From contig CALAOR010000048.1 in assembly GCA_937889595.1 (NCBI GenBank), positions 1 to 59,336 of the forward strand: DNA of 59,336 bases, given 5' to 3'. The DNA comes from an uncultured bacterium (GTDB taxonomy: Bacteria > Oederibacteriota > PGYV01 > Palsa-1178). Position 1 is the first letter of the stretch. Each line of letters opens with the position of its first letter. Below, in pieces: positions 45,789 through 56,330 of this stretch. Position numbers and translations under genes: made by a program. The notes under the pieces are model-generated. The model ran no database searches. It saw only the letters and a program-made list of their open reading frames with translations, and had not been told where the DNA came from.

Positions 45789-46922
45789 CTACAGCCAGCC
45801 CTCAACCGCGTTATAAACCTCATCCACCGTTATCAAATCCATGCACCTATGAGTTTTCTGGTTACAAACCGACAGTTCGCACGGTCCGCAATCCGTCGGC
45901 TTGCTTAGCGCTATGAAATTATCTTCCTTGACCTTGGGCTGCCAGCTTTTATAATTAACAGAATTGCCGTATATCACGCAGGATTTAATGCCGCTGTACG
46001 CCGCAAAATACTGGGGGCCCGAGTTATTTCCTATGAAAGCATGGCTCTGCCTCAGCATTTCCACGGTCAGCCCGAGGCTGAACCTGCCTATACAGTTGAT
46101 AACTTTATCATTCCAGGAAAAAATATCCGAATCACGTTCGTCGTCTTTTCCGCCAATAATGAATATCCTTACATTTTCTTTTTTTGAGATTTTTACCGCC
46201 AGGTCCGCATATTTTCCCATCCCCCACATCCTTGACCCGCCCCTTGTGAAGGGATGTATTATTATCCTTCTTGTCTTAGGCCCGCCGTTTTCATCAATAA
46301 ATGCACGGACTGTTTTCTCTTCAGATACGGAACGCGGAAACTCAACAGCAACTTCTTTTTCCGCTTTTGCTCCTATTAACTTCAGGTTCTTATCTATCTC
46401 ATGTTCATCCCTGTCGTATGGGAATTTTTTGTCGATCAAAAAACCGCCCCCCGCGCAGTCATAACCCATTACTTTTTTCGCCCCGCATAAACGCAGGAAT
46501 ATAAGATTTCTTATGTCCCCGCGCAGGTCATACGCCTCGTCAATTCCGGCCCGCCTGAGGACCTTTATAAGCCCAGCATAATCCGCCATATTGGCCTTTC
46601 TTTCGGGATAGAACCATGACGACGGCACGGTATGCAGGGCGTCCACGTTCCGGTTATTTTTGAGCAGGAACGCGCAGTCTTTAACGCATACCGCGTGCAC
46701 CGTGCTTAGGGGATATTTTCTCTTTAATGCCTCAAAAAACGGGATGGCCTGCACCATGTCGCCTATCTGGTCGAGCCTGACCACAAGTATATTGTGCGGG
46801 CCTTTTTTTGTGGAAAACTTTCCGCGTATAAATAAAAAAGGCGCGAAGATTATAGATCCCAATAAATCCACCGCGCCCATTATTACTTTCATCCTGCTTT
46901 TTTTAAAAACATATTTAAACAT
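45789..46922 (-). CDS. GT9 (heptosyltransferase-like) glycosyltransferase 2
   Basis: This 377-residue GT9 enzyme has a short hydrophobic N-terminal segment (VDLLGSIIFAPFLFIRG) before NILVVRLDQIGDMVQAIPFFEALK. The donor site reads GNNSGPQYFAAYSGIKSCVI, a weaker version of the D/N-GP-H motif. It ends with cysteines near DCGPCELSVC like its paralogue. Its start follows the lon stop with no gap, so it may be transcribed with lon. Confidence 0.85.
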   Translation of the reverse strand: MFKYVFKKSRMKVIMGAVDLLGSIIFAPFLFIRGKFSTKKGPHNILVVRLDQIGDMVQAIPFFEALKRKYPLSTVHAVCVKDCAFLLKNNRNVDALHTVPSSWFYPERKANMADYAGLIKVLRRAGIDEAYDLRGDIRNLIFLRLCGAKKVMGYDCAGGGFLIDKKFPYDRDEHEIDKNLKLIGAKAEKEVAVEFPRSVSEEKTVRAFIDENGGPKTRRIIIHPFTRGGSRMWGMGKYADLAVKISKKENVRIFIIGGKDDERDSDIFSWNDKVINCIGRFSLGLTVEMLRQSHAFIGNNSGPQYFAAYSGIKSCVIYGNSVNYKSWQPKVKEDNFIALSKPTDCGPCELSVCNQKTHRCMDLITVDEVYNAVEGWL

Positions 46923-49319
46923 TTATTTCTTTTTTCCGCCGAGTGTTATTCCGAGCGCTATCTTTATGACCTCGTCCATTGTTTTTACAAAATAAAACTT
47001 CATTGAGTCCCTGACATAATCGGGAAGTTCCGCATGGTCCTTTTTGTTGTAAAAAGGTATTATCACCTCTTTTATCCCGTTGCGCTGGGCCGCCAGGGCT
47101 TTTTCCTTTAAACCGCCGATGGGAAGGACCCGCCCGCGCAGCGTAATCTCGCCTGTCATGGAAAGTAGTTTCTTGACCGGTTTCCCCGTAAAAGCGGATA
47201 TGATGGCCGTGGCCATGGTAATACCCGCTGAAGGCCCGTCCTTTGGTATGGCGCCCTCGGGTACGTGCACGTGGATGTCTGTTTTCGCGAAGGCGTCCTC
47301 CCTGATGCCGAGTTTCCTGGCTTTTGCCCTGGCGTAGCTTAAAGCAGCCTGCGCCGATTCCTTCATTACATCGCCAAGTTTACCCGTAAGTAAAAGCCCG
47401 CCTTTTCCCTTCATGGTTGTGACTTCTATTACAAGAACGTCGCCTCCGACCTCTGTCCAGGCCATGCCGGTCGCGGTACCCACTCCGTTCACATCTTTTG
47501 TGGGAACATCCATGAATCTCGGCACGCCGAGGAATTTCTGTATGTTTTCCGAATCTATCGTGATCTTTTTGAATTTCTTCTCTTCAATAACCATGGCTTT
47601 TGCGGTTTTTCTGCATATGGTCTTTACTTCGCGCTCCATATTGCGCACTCCCGCTTCTTTTGTATAACTGTTGATTATGTCATGTACGGCGCTGTCCTTT
47701 ATTTCCACATCGTTGGTTGTAAGGCCGTGGAGTTTCAGCTGCTTGGGGATCAAGAACTTCTTTATAATGTTCAATTTTTCAATTTCCGTATAACTGCTTA
47801 TTTCTATTATCTCCATCCTGTCCTGCAGCGGGAGCGGTATGCCGTATAAGGTATTTGCTGTGGTAATGAACATGACATCCGACAGGTCAAACTCCGTATC
47901 CAGATAATGGTCCATAAATGTGTTATTCTGCTCCGGGTCCAGGACTTCCAGAAGCGCAGCCGCGGGGTCGCCCCTGAAATCAGACGACATTTTGTCCACT
48001 TCATCCATGAGAAAGAGCGGATTTTTTGATTTGGCCTTTCTTATCGACTGTATGATTCTTCCCGGAAGCGCGCCTATGTAAGTCCTCCTGTGACCGCGTA
48101 TTTCCGCTTCATCCCTTATGCCGCCCAATGACAGCCTTACGAAGTTCCTGCCCATGGCGCGGGCTATGGATTTTGCCAGGGATGTCTTGCCAACGCCGGG
48201 AGGCCCGACAAAACAGATTATGGGGTCCTGCGCCTTTTCCGTTTTGTCCCTCATGTTTTTCTTGACCGCGAGGTATTCTATGATCCTTTCCTTGGGTTTT
48301 TCCAGCCCGTAGTGATCTTCGTCCAGGATGGTCTGTACGTTTTTCATATCCAGCTTGTCTTTTGTTTTTGTGTTCCATGGCAGCGCGATCAGCCAGTCCA
48401 GATAGGTCCTAATGACCGTGGCCTCGGCCGACATGGGCATCATCTTTTCCAGGCGGGATAATTCTTTCAGGGCCTTTTCTTCGCCTTCTTTTGGCATTTT
48501 TGCTTTTTTTATCTTTTCCTTTACGTCTTCAAGTTCATCATAGGAAGAATCCCCCTTGCCCAGTTCTTTCTGTATGGCCTTTAACTGTTCGGACAGGTAG
48601 TATTCTTTCTGGGATTTTTCAAGCTGGCTTTTTACCTTAACCTGTATCTTCCGTTCGATCTCGAGTATTTCGTTTTCCCGCTGGAGTATCTCGGACATTT
48701 TTCTCAGGCGTTTTTTCGGGTCTTCCATCTCCAGTATTTCCTGTTTTTCCTCGTGCTTTAAAAAAATATGCGCGGCAATGACATCCGAGAGTTTTCCCGC
48801 GTTGTTTATTTCTGAAACCGACATGGTTGTCTCGGGCGGTATTTTCTTGTTCATCCTTACGTGCTTCTGGAAATCTTCCATGACAAGCCTCATCATGGCT
48901 TCTGTTTCCTTGTCCTTCTGGTCATCTTCCACAACTTCCGTTATAGAAACTTCAAAGAACGGTTCATCCTGCAGATATTCTTTTATCTTGACGCGTTTCT
49001 GGCCCTCGACCAGCACGCGTATGGCGCCGTCGGGAAGTTTTAATATCTGCAGTATCTCGCAGAAAGTACCCATGGTGTATATCTCGCCTTTTGAAGGGTT
49101 GTCCGTACGCGCGTCTTTCTGCGCCACCAAAAATATCATCCTGTCACGGTCCATAGCCGCTTCCAGGGCCTTGATGGATTTTTCCCTGCCCACAAAAAGT
49201 GGCAGGACCATGCTGGGAAATATTACAAGGTCCCTCAAAGCGAGAAGCGGGACCCTGCCTGTATTTATATATGATCTTGCTTCTTCGCCTTCTTTTTTAA
49301 TTACATCTTCATCTGCCAC
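46923..49319 (-). CDS. lon: Lon ATP-dependent protease
   Basis: This 798-residue protease has the LAN substrate domain ([20 protein letters not shown]), a coiled-coil middle, AAA+ Walker [14 protein letters not shown], Walker [12 protein letters not shown], and the Ser-Lys dyad in [13 protein letters not shown] and [14 protein letters not shown]. Length matches LonA (784 aa in E. coli). It degrades misfolded and regulatory proteins. It lies 10 nt after clpX, so tig-clpP-clpX-lon forms one likely transcript. Confidence 0.97.
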   Translation of the reverse strand: MADEDVIKKEGEEARSYINTGRVPLLALRDLVIFPSMVLPLFVGREKSIKALEAAMDRDRMIFLVAQKDARTDNPSKGEIYTMGTFCEILQILKLPDGAIRVLVEGQKRVKIKEYLQDEPFFEVSITEVVEDDQKDKETEAMMRLVMEDFQKHVRMNKKIPPETTMSVSEINNAGKLSDVIAAHIFLKHEEKQEILEMEDPKKRLRKMSEILQRENEILEIERKIQVKVKSQLEKSQKEYYLSEQLKAIQKELGKGDSSYDELEDVKEKIKKAKMPKEGEEKALKELSRLEKMMPMSAEATVIRTYLDWLIALPWNTKTKDKLDMKNVQTILDEDHYGLEKPKERIIEYLAVKKNMRDKTEKAQDPIICFVGPPGVGKTSLAKSIARAMGRNFVRLSLGGIRDEAEIRGHRRTYIGALPGRIIQSIRKAKSKNPLFLMDEVDKMSSDFRGDPAAALLEVLDPEQNNTFMDHYLDTEFDLSDVMFITTANTLYGIPLPLQDRMEIIEISSYTEIEKLNIIKKFLIPKQLKLHGLTTNDVEIKDSAVHDIINSYTKEAGVRNMEREVKTICRKTAKAMVIEEKKFKKITIDSENIQKFLGVPRFMDVPTKDVNGVGTATGMAWTEVGGDVLVIEVTTMKGKGGLLLTGKLGDVMKESAQAALSYARAKARKLGIREDAFAKTDIHVHVPEGAIPKDGPSAGITMATAIISAFTGKPVKKLLSMTGEITLRGRVLPIGGLKEKALAAQRNGIKEVIIPFYNKKDHAELPDYVRDSMKFYFVKTMDEVIKIALGITLGGKKK

Positions 49320-49329
49320 AAATCACCTC

Positions 49330-50535
49330 TTAGGCGCTTTTTTCCTTAATAATGGCTGAAAGTTTGTCTTTTTTGCCCCTGATGATGTCCCTGTCTATGA
49401 CAACTTCCTTTACGCCCTTCATTGAAGGAATCTCGTACATTATATCTATCATTACATTTTCGATTATACCACGCAGGCCCCTTGCACCTATTTCCTTTTT
49501 CACGGCTTCTTCGGCCACTTCATCTTTCGCGTCATCCTTGAATTCCAGCCGCACACCCTCCATTTTCAGCATTTTCTCATACTGTTTTATGATGGCGTTT
49601 TTTGGCGTGTCAAGTATGCGCACCAGGTCTTCCTTGGATAATTCAGACAACGACGTCACTATGGGTATCCTCCCGACAAATTCCGGTATCATACCGTACT
49701 TTATCAGGTCAACCGGGAGCGTCTGGGAAAGTATCTCATACTTTGTCATTTTCCCGGTTTCAGCCTCGCTCTTATATCCGAAAACTTTTTTTTCTATCCT
49801 TTTCTTCACAATCTTATCCAGCCCGACAAAAGCACCCCCGATTATAAAAAGGATATTTTTGGTGTCAATCTTGATATATTCCTGGTAAGGGTGCTTGCGG
49901 CCGCCCTTTGGGGGCACATTTGATATGGTGCCTTCTATTATTTTAAGAAGCGCCTGCTGCACGCCCTCGCCTGACACGTCCCTGGTTATCGAAACATTCT
50001 CGGATTTCTTCGCTATCTTGTCTATCTCATCTATGTAAATAATGCCCCGCTGCGCCGCTGCCACGTCAAAATCGGCGTTTTCAAGCAGGCGGAGCAGTAT
50101 GTTCTCCACGTCCTCGCCCACGTATCCGGCTTCGGTCAAGGTCGTCGCGTCGGATATGGCAAAAGGCACGCGAAGGATACGCGCCAGGGTCTGGGCAAGC
50201 AAGGTCTTGCCCGAGCCTGTCGGGCCCACCATCATAATATTGCTTTTCTGGACTTCAATACCGTCTTCTATCCTGTCATTGATCCTTCTATAATGGTTAT
50301 AAACCGCGACAGCCAGGGCTTTCTTGGCCTTATCCTGTGATATCACGTATTCGTCAAGGGTCTGCTTTATTTCCCTTGGCACGGGAAGTTTCGCCGGGGC
50401 CTTTTGCGCGCTGTTTTCCTTTTCCTCCATTTTGGAGAAAACATCAACGCACTCATTGCAGACGGCAGCACCATCCGACACAATAAGCCTTAAAACCTCT
50501 TTTTCCTTTTTACCGCAAAACGAGCACTTGTTCAT
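49330..50535 (-). CDS. clpX: ClpX unfoldase
   Basis: This 401-residue AAA+ protein has an N-terminal zinc finger (Cys4, Cys7, Cys26, Cys29), Walker [15 protein letters not shown], Walker [14 protein letters not shown] and the IGF-type ClpP-docking loop region ([15 protein letters not shown]). It recognises tagged substrates and feeds ClpP. It starts about 20 nt after clpP. Confidence 0.97.
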   Translation of the reverse strand: MNKCSFCGKKEKEVLRLIVSDGAAVCNECVDVFSKMEEKENSAQKAPAKLPVPREIKQTLDEYVISQDKAKKALAVAVYNHYRRINDRIEDGIEVQKSNIMMVGPTGSGKTLLAQTLARILRVPFAISDATTLTEAGYVGEDVENILLRLLENADFDVAAAQRGIIYIDEIDKIAKKSENVSITRDVSGEGVQQALLKIIEGTISNVPPKGGRKHPYQEYIKIDTKNILFIIGGAFVGLDKIVKKRIEKKVFGYKSEAETGKMTKYEILSQTLPVDLIKYGMIPEFVGRIPIVTSLSELSKEDLVRILDTPKNAIIKQYEKMLKMEGVRLEFKDDAKDEVAEEAVKKEIGARGLRGIIENVMIDIMYEIPSMKGVKEVVIDRDIIRGKKDKLSAIIKEKSA

Positions 50536-50555
50536 GTTTGTCCTTGTTTAAATAT

Positions 50556-51173
50556 TTATTTGATGTCTTTCCTGGTCTCTATTATCTGGTCCACTATGCC
50601 GTACTCTTTTGCCTCTTCCGCGCTCATGTAATAATCGCGGTCAGTATCTTTTTCGATTTTCTTTAAGCTCTGGCCCGTGTGCTTTGCCAGTATTTTATTG
50701 AGCCTCTCGCGCAGCTTCAGTATCTCTTTTGCCTGTATGTCTATGTCCGACGCCTGCCCCTGGGCGCCGCCCATTGGCTGGTGGATCAAAACGCGCGCGT
50801 TCGGCAGGGAAAATCTTTTGCCCTTGACCCCGGCGCACAAAAGCACCGCGGCCATGCTTGCAGCCTGGCCCACGCATATCGTGGTACACGGCGACTTTAT
50901 GTACTGCATTGTGTCATATATTGCAAGCCCCGCGCTGACCACGCCCCCGGGGCTGTTTATATAGATCGATATTTCTTTTCCAAGGTCCTCGCCGTCCAAA
51001 AATAAAAGCTGTGCAATGATCAGGTTCGCGATGTCGTCATCAATCGGCGTGCCTATGAAAACTATCCGTTCTTTTAACAGCCTTGAATATATGTCATAAG
51101 CCCTCTCGCCTCTATCGCTCTGTTCCACAACCATTGGTATCAGGTTCATTTTTATGTCGCTTTTGCTTCTCAT
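50556..51173 (-). CDS. clpP: ClpP protease subunit
   Basis: This 205-residue serine protease has Ser in [15 protein letters not shown], His in [14 protein letters not shown] and Asp in [20 protein letters not shown] short propeptide-like N-terminus precedes [20 protein letters not shown]. The ATG at 51173 follows GGAGG by 8 nt; a TTG at 51188 is in frame but carries the Shine-Dalgarno within its codons. Confidence 0.96.
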   Translation of the reverse strand: MRSKSDIKMNLIPMVVEQSDRGERAYDIYSRLLKERIVFIGTPIDDDIANLIIAQLLFLDGEDLGKEISIYINSPGGVVSAGLAIYDTMQYIKSPCTTICVGQAASMAAVLLCAGVKGKRFSLPNARVLIHQPMGGAQGQASDIDIQAKEILKLRERLNKILAKHTGQSLKKIEKDTDRDYYMSAEEAKEYGIVDQIIETRKDIK

Positions 51174-51209
51174 GCGTTTGTCCTCCAATATTTTTTCCCG
51201 ACGCGCGGC

Positions 51210-52478
51210 TTATTTTACCGCGGCTATCAGGCTTTCTATGGTCTTATCCTCAAGAAGTTTTGCTTTTAAAGCCTCCCAGCTACCGCGCGCTTTTGCCTGT
51301 TTTATCATATTGTCCGCATTATCCTTTGTCTCAACCGCTATTCTTTTGATCTCTGTTTCAACATCGGTATCCGTCACGTCGATCTTCTCAGCCTCCGCTA
51401 TCTTCCTCAATATGTAAATACTTTTGAGGTTGTCCTCCGCCTGCTTCCTGCTTTTCCCACGCAGGTCCTCCATGGTCATTCCAATAGACTGCAGGTTCAG
51501 CCCCTGCTGCTGGAGGTTTTTCTGGTAGCGGTTTACGACGTTGTTTATCTCTTCATCCACCAGCCCCTGCGGCAGTTCAAAGCTGTGCATTTCAATAAGT
51601 TTTTTCATTATCTGGTCAGCCTTGAAATTTCTAATGTCATCCGAGGCCTGCTTTGCCATGTTGCCGCTGATCAGGCTTTTAAGTTCCGCGACGGTTTCTT
51701 TTCCGCTTACTTCCTTCGCGAATGCGTCGGTAAGTTCGGGCATGTCAAGTTCCTTTATCGCGTTTAATTTTGCCTTTATGACCGCGTGTTTACCCGCAAA
51801 ATTTTTCTCAAAATAATCAGCCGGGAATGTCACGCTTATGTCTTTTTCCTGCCCGAGTTTCATGCCTATGAGGCCGTTTTCCAGGTCCTTTATCATGGAG
51901 CCGGCCCCGATCTTCAGGAACTGCGAATCTGACGTCATGGAAGCTTCGGCCTTGCCGTCGACAAATCCGGCCATGGCTATGGTGACATAGTACCCGTCTT
52001 TTGCCGTGTCTGATGCCGAATCCTTCAGTTTGCCGCGGTACTGCCTTAAACGGTCCAGTTCCCTGTTTACATCCGCTTCAGTCACTTCTTTGAGTTTCTT
52101 ATCCTCTATTTTCATCTTCTTATATTCCTTCAGGGCAAACTCGGGGTTTACCTCGACTACGATCTTATAACTTATACCGTCGGCTTCAGGCTTGACTTCC
52201 TGCAGCATGGGGTAAGTGACGACATTCAGGTTCAGCTCTTTCATGACCTCATTGTAGGTCTCCGGCACAAGTTCTTTTGTGACTTCGTCGTCTATGTCCT
52301 TTTTAAACTTGGATATTATCATTGATTCAGGGGCTTTGCCTTTCCTGAACCCTTCGATCCTGGCATTTTCCCTGAATGAACTGAAAACCTTGGCATAAAT
52401 TTTGTCCACTCTTTCTTTTTCCACTTTTACTTCTATTACTTTCCTGCAGTTCTTCTCGTCTTTGACTTCCCACTTCAT
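51210..52478 (-). CDS. tig: Trigger factor
   Basis: This 422-residue ribosome-associated chaperone has an N-terminal ribosome-binding domain with the signature region ARIEGFRKGKAPESMI (usually GFRxGKxP), a central FKBP-like PPIase domain (about residues 150-245: DGYYVTIAMAGFVDGKAEAS) and a helical C-terminal domain. ATG at 52478 has AAGGAGG 9 nt upstream. The gene order tig-clpP-clpX-lon matches many bacteria. Confidence 0.95.
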   Translation of the reverse strand: MKWEVKDEKNCRKVIEVKVEKERVDKIYAKVFSSFRENARIEGFRKGKAPESMIISKFKKDIDDEVTKELVPETYNEVMKELNLNVVTYPMLQEVKPEADGISYKIVVEVNPEFALKEYKKMKIEDKKLKEVTEADVNRELDRLRQYRGKLKDSASDTAKDGYYVTIAMAGFVDGKAEASMTSDSQFLKIGAGSMIKDLENGLIGMKLGQEKDISVTFPADYFEKNFAGKHAVIKAKLNAIKELDMPELTDAFAKEVSGKETVAELKSLISGNMAKQASDDIRNFKADQIMKKLIEMHSFELPQGLVDEEINNVVNRYQKNLQQQGLNLQSIGMTMEDLRGKSRKQAEDNLKSIYILRKIAEAEKIDVTDTDVETEIKRIAVETKDNADNMIKQAKARGSWEALKAKLLEDKTIESLIAAVK

Positions 52479-52542
52479 GTAAACGTTCCTCCTTGGAATG
52501 TGTTGGGTTTTTAAACCCGGCAATGTTCTGCGTTCTTGCTCT

Positions 52543-52599
52543 CTCTACTTTCTACTCTCACCTATCTACTATCTCGAAATTCCGCAAAGCGGAATTTCG
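52543..52599 (-). repeat. tRNA-Leu trailer: perfect hairpin plus heptamer repeats
   Basis: Directly after the encoded CCA (minus strand) stands CGAAATTCCGC-TTT-GCGGAATTTCG (52575-52599). Then come heptamer-like AGATAGT / AGATAGG / TGAGAGT / AGAAAGT units (52543-52574). The same design follows the tRNA-Lys copy and both tRNA-Ser genes. Confidence 0.7.
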
Positions 52600-52684
52600 T
52601 GGTGCGAGTAGAGGGACTTGAACCCCCACCCCTTGCGGGACCAGATCCTAAGTCTGGCGTGTCTGCCAATTTCACCATACTCGC
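52600..52684 (-). tRNA. tRNA-Leu(UAG), CCA encoded
   Basis: Acceptor GCGAGTA pairs with TACTCGC, discriminator A. Anticodon loop CTTAGGA gives UAG. A long variable arm (GGTCCCGCAAGGGGT region) and GGTTCAAGTCC T-arm are present. CCA is encoded at 52600-52602. Confidence 0.94.
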
Positions 52685-52750
52685 CCTAAAAAACAGAAAA
52701 AATTAGCCCGACAGCCGTTAAGCTGGTTTTTCAGCTAATTTAGTAACAAG

Positions 52751-53854
52751 CTATATTATAGTTAATTTTACTACAAATTTCGAATATTTCCATATATTTA
52801 TGGATTTATTTTGAACTTTTATGTTATTAAGTATTTCAGCCAGGTCATAACCATTGCCTGTGAATTGCATCTCAAAAACAGCCTTTTTGCCGTTAAAATC
52901 AGTGTGTTTCACCAGGCTAACACCGGGAGTTTTTTCAAGTAACTGTCTTATTTCATTGGCATTTTCCGTGTTGCCACCTTCGGCCTCCACAAAAACCTTT
53001 GTTCCTTCAGCCAAAACTTTTGAACCATAATACTGAAGGGCTTTACCCGCGTCAATTCCTGATTTGGAAAGGCCGCTTAGCATACCGCCCTCGTCAGCCG
53101 GCTCATCGTTATTGATTATTGCCACTGTTTCATTGGTCAACGGGTTTTTTATTGTACCGTTAAACAAATAGCGTGCATTTTTCTTTTCTATCCGTAAGTC
53201 CAGATTAAGGTCATAATCCTCTTTCGGATTATCAAAAGAAAAATAAGCCCTGCCCGCATGGTAAAAAGCCGTAAAAGCCCCTGCAAAGGCGTTTCTCGCG
53301 TTGACATAATTTTTGCTTTCAAGATCAACCGTACATAATACATCCAGCTTATCCATGCCTGTCTGCCTGGCAGCATCTCCTGCCCCTGCATCCGCCATAT
53401 TGGCCGCTTTCCCGGTTTCAATATCATAACCCATGCTCCTGCCCACACGGGTTGTTTTTTTACCGTTTTTTACGGTTACAAATCCCGAGTAAACATTAAC
53501 CCGCGCCGACGATGCTGAGAAAACAGCGCCGGATGCTTCTATTGTCACGATGCCGGACGATATGCCCGCCTTTGCGTTCCCGCAGCGCACCCAGGCCGTG
53601 CCTTTTATTATTTTCAGGCTGATTGCCGGGCTGCATTGTATTGCGCTTATTTTGGAAAGGGGCAGCAGGTCTATCCTTGTCTGGCCGGCAAGGAGCGCCA
53701 GCGATGCATCTTTTCCGGTTTCATATCCGGCGCCGGATATTTTGACCTGCCCTTTTGACGCAATTATTAAAACGCAGTCCGCGGATTTATCAGCGGCCAT
53801 TGACAAAGAAAATACAATAAAAACAAAAACTGCAAGATACATATTTTTTTTCAA
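52751..53854 (-). CDS. Secreted FecR-like protein
   Basis: This 367-residue protein starts most likely at TTG 53854 (GGAG 6 nt upstream), giving the signal peptide MKKNMYLAVFVFIVFSLSMA; ATG 53860 touches the Shine-Dalgarno. The mature N-terminus (about residues 25-150) has FecR-type strands: LIIASKGQVKISGAGYETGK, ISLKIIKGTAWVRCGNAKAG, GAVFSASSARVNVYSGFVTV and RVGRSMGYDIETG. The C-terminal half is unrecognised. FecR-like periplasmic proteins often pair with CHASE2 cyclases, and here the cyclase gene ends 20 nt upstream. Confidence 0.7.
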   Translation of the reverse strand: MKKNMYLAVFVFIVFSLSMAADKSADCVLIIASKGQVKISGAGYETGKDASLALLAGQTRIDLLPLSKISAIQCSPAISLKIIKGTAWVRCGNAKAGISSGIVTIEASGAVFSASSARVNVYSGFVTVKNGKKTTRVGRSMGYDIETGKAANMADAGAGDAARQTGMDKLDVLCTVDLESKNYVNARNAFAGAFTAFYHAGRAYFSFDNPKEDYDLNLDLRIEKKNARYLFNGTIKNPLTNETVAIINNDEPADEGGMLSGLSKSGIDAGKALQYYGSKVLAEGTKVFVEAEGGNTENANEIRQLLEKTPGVSLVKHTDFNGKKAVFEMQFTGNGYDLAEILNNIKVQNKSINIWKYSKFVVKLTII

Positions 53855-53873
53855 GATCATCTCCGGATTTTTA

Positions 53874-55715
53874 TCATATAAGTTCCAGCACTTCATACAC
53901 TGTGAGGGATTCTTCCTTGCCTTTTACTTTAATATCCGTAAATTTCTTTACCCTAACATGGTCCTTCACCTGTTCGTAAGTGGAGGAACTTATGATTATC
54001 TCTGTTCCAAGATCCTTGTTTAAGGATTCCAGGCGGGAGGCCAGGTTGACCGCGTCGCCTATGACCGTATACTCCATCCTCTTAAGCGAGCCCATGTTCC
54101 CGGCTATAACATCCCCCGTGTTTATACCTATGCCAATTTTCAGTGTATGCCTTCCCTGACTCAACCATCTTTGATTGAGTTCGCTTAATTTACCCTTCAT
54201 CATGAAAGCCGTCTTCACCGCGCGCAGCGCATGGTCGGGGAAAAAAACGGGCGTTCCAAAAAGGCCCATAACAGCGTCGCCTATGAACTTATCAAGCGTG
54301 CCTTCATTTTTAAATATGGTATCCGTCATTTCAGTAAGGTATTCATTTAATATCCCCACAACTTCCTCGGGTTGCATCTTTTCCGACATGGATGTAAACC
54401 CGCGGATGTCGGAGAAAAGTATGGTTATCTCCTTTTTTTCGCCGCCGAGCTTTACCTCCCTGTTCAATAATTCCTCGACAAGGTTTGACGAGACATACCT
54501 TGAAAACACTTCCTTGATCTTTTTCTTCTCGCGTTCCTCTATGGTGACTTTGTAAGTACTCATGGACAGGTAGCACAAAACCACGGTAAATACGGGATCC
54601 ACAAGGGATATTATATAATTGTTTTTGTCAAAAAGATAGCGCGCAAAAATTATGTAGGCTATGATCTCGGCCACTGCAACAGCCAGGCCCGGCATAGTGC
54701 CTATGCCGAAGAGGGAGAAACACGTGAGTATGCCTATGCCTAACACCAGCCAGAACGACTCCAAGTTGTTCATTTTCGACATGAAACTGTTCAGCATTAT
54801 GGTATTGATAACGTTCGCGTGTATTTCAACCCCGGGCATCATGCTGCCTGACTCGGAGAACGGCGTTATAAAAACGTCGTGAAGTATATCGGCAGTAGAC
54901 CCTATTAATACTATTTTATTCCTGAACGTTTCCGGCTTTATTCCCTTTTCATTATAAACCTTATAAAAAGATACTGTTTCGAAACTTCCCGGAGGCCCGG
55001 CAAAATTAATTATGATCTCATTTCCATTGTACAGCGGAATGTTCAAATCCCCCCATTTGAGCTCCCTTGTATTCATATTTTTTACCTGGTCTGTTATGCC
55101 GTAATAAACACCGAGGGTTTCAAGGGCAAGGGAAAAATATTTTTTACCCTCATAATCAAGCCTGATATAGCTTTCCCTGATGTGCATGTCCGGGGCAAAT
55201 ACATGGTGTATGAGCCCTGTGGAGCGCACATAATTCCTAAGTTTATCTATAGGAAGTTCAAGCCTCGTTTTTTCGCCCTTTTCACCGGTGGTGAAAAGCA
55301 CGCCCATACCAAGCACCACATCATCAACCTCTTTTATAGCTTTCGAAAAAGCTTCATCTTCTTTTGGTTTTGAACTTGTAGGCTCGGAAAATAACATGTC
55401 AAAAGTTATTACTTTGGCGCCCCATTTTTTGAGGTTCTTAATTGCAGTCGCGTAATAATTCCTGGGCCACGTCCAGCGCTCCGGCATCTGGCTGAAAGAT
55501 TCGTCGTCAATTGCGACGATCACTACCGGAGCCACGATCTTGACTTTCCCCCTTGCCTTAAACCGCCAGTCAATACTGCGGTCCCCCAGGTTATTAAAGA
55601 ACCCGACCCGCGAAATAACCATGGAAAGCACGGTCGCCAAAAGCCCGATTAAAATGATGTTGCGGTGGTGGGTTTTCTTTTTGGGAGCGGATGTTTTATT
55701 GCTGGTTTTTGCCAT
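53874..55715 (-). CDS. CHASE2-domain adenylate cyclase
   Basis: This 613-residue membrane enzyme has an N-terminal helix, an extracytoplasmic CHASE2 sensor (about residues 40-320: SIDWRFKARGKVKIVAP, VVIVAIDDESFSQMPERW), three membrane helices and a class III cyclase domain. Catalytic metal Asp residues lie in LFSDIRGFTSMSE and FIGDAVMGLFG. Lys in TLDKFIGD and Asp in YTVIGDAVNLASRLES are the adenine-specific pair, with Asn-Arg of the transition state in the same segment. It should make cAMP in response to an envelope signal, probably with the FecR-like partner. Confidence 0.92.
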   Translation of the reverse strand: MAKTSNKTSAPKKKTHHRNIILIGLLATVLSMVISRVGFFNNLGDRSIDWRFKARGKVKIVAPVVIVAIDDESFSQMPERWTWPRNYYATAIKNLKKWGAKVITFDMLFSEPTSSKPKEDEAFSKAIKEVDDVVLGMGVLFTTGEKGEKTRLELPIDKLRNYVRSTGLIHHVFAPDMHIRESYIRLDYEGKKYFSLALETLGVYYGITDQVKNMNTRELKWGDLNIPLYNGNEIIINFAGPPGSFETVSFYKVYNEKGIKPETFRNKIVLIGSTADILHDVFITPFSESGSMMPGVEIHANVINTIMLNSFMSKMNNLESFWLVLGIGILTCFSLFGIGTMPGLAVAVAEIIAYIIFARYLFDKNNYIISLVDPVFTVVLCYLSMSTYKVTIEEREKKKIKEVFSRYVSSNLVEELLNREVKLGGEKKEITILFSDIRGFTSMSEKMQPEEVVGILNEYLTEMTDTIFKNEGTLDKFIGDAVMGLFGTPVFFPDHALRAVKTAFMMKGKLSELNQRWLSQGRHTLKIGIGINTGDVIAGNMGSLKRMEYTVIGDAVNLASRLESLNKDLGTEIIISSSTYEQVKDHVRVKKFTDIKVKGKEESLTVYEVLELI

Positions 55716-55815
55716 TGTGCTTACCCCGGGTTAAAAACGTAAAGCCGCGTGCGAAAGGATGGTGCTGTAAATAATTGCTGCCCCATAGCCGAAGTTTCAT
55801 GCCCCATCCTGCATT

Positions 55816-55858
55816 TGAGGACAGCGCAATCTTTTCGGCAAACACAGGATTGTAGCGC
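55816..55858. repeat. Imperfect inverted repeat upstream of the cyclase gene
   Basis: GACAGCGC-AATC ... GATT-GTA-GCGCTGTC. In 55716-55949 the only other recognised structure is the tRNA-type trailer at 55897-55949. Confidence 0.35.
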
Positions 55859-55896
55859 TGTCACTACAGGAGCAGACCTATGCCGTTCCTCGTTTG

Positions 55897-55949
55897 TCTA
55901 CTATCTACTCTCACCTATCTACTTTCTCCAATTTTTGCGAAGCGAAAAT
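55897..55949 (-). repeat. Trailer of the interrupted tRNA-Lys: hairpin plus heptamers
   Basis: CCAATTTT-CGCTTCGCA-AAAATTGG begins at the CCA of the interrupted tRNA-Lys. AGTAGAT/AGGTGAG/AGTAGAT/AGTAGAC heptamers follow to 55897. The block TCTACTCTCACCTATCTACT is shared with the tRNA-Leu trailer. Confidence 0.65.
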
Positions 55950-56102
55950 TGGTGGGCAGTGAGGGAGTCGAACCCTCGGCCAATTGATTAAGAGTCAACT
56001 GCTCTGAGATGCAATTGTGAGCCGAAGGTGAACAACTTATAATAGGCCTCATCTACCTCTCAGCTTGCCGGCTGATTTCCGGCACCGCTGAGCTAACTGC
56101 TG
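55950..56102 (-). pseudogene. tRNA-Lys(CUU) copy interrupted by 78 nt in the D arm
   Basis: From the CCA (55950-55952) back to AGAGC (56005) this is identical to the intact tRNA-Lys at 56127-56201. A 78-nt insert (56006-56083) then separates it from the 5' part GCAGTTAGCTCAGCGGT (56084-56100), which has one D-loop change and two acceptor mismatches (CA for GG at positions 1-2). The insert folds with the D arm: CTCAGC/GCTGAG and GCCGG/CCGGC stems. Most likely a pseudogene; an excised intron at this site has no bacterial precedent that I know. Confidence 0.75.
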
Positions 56103-56126
56103 ACGCTCTAACGCTTTCGTAAAAAT

Positions 56127-56201
56127 TGGTGGGCAGTGAGGGAGTCGAACCCTCGGCCAATTGATTAAGAGTCAACTGCTCTACCACTGAGCTAACTGCC
56201 C
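56127..56201 (-). tRNA. tRNA-Lys(CUU), CCA encoded
   Basis: Acceptor GGGCAGT pairs with ACTGCCC, discriminator A. Anticodon loop CTCTTAA gives CUU. D arm TAGCTCAGTGGTAGAGC and T arm GGGTTCGACTCCC are canonical. Confidence 0.95.
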
Positions 56202-56330
56202 TCTCACCAACTTTATTAAGAACTATGCTTTTAGAACTTTACTATTTTAATCATTTTCCCATAAAATACAAGCAAAATTTCCAGCCCTGCCATGTGCTTC
56301 GACATGCTCAGCACTCTTCTTAATTATAAT

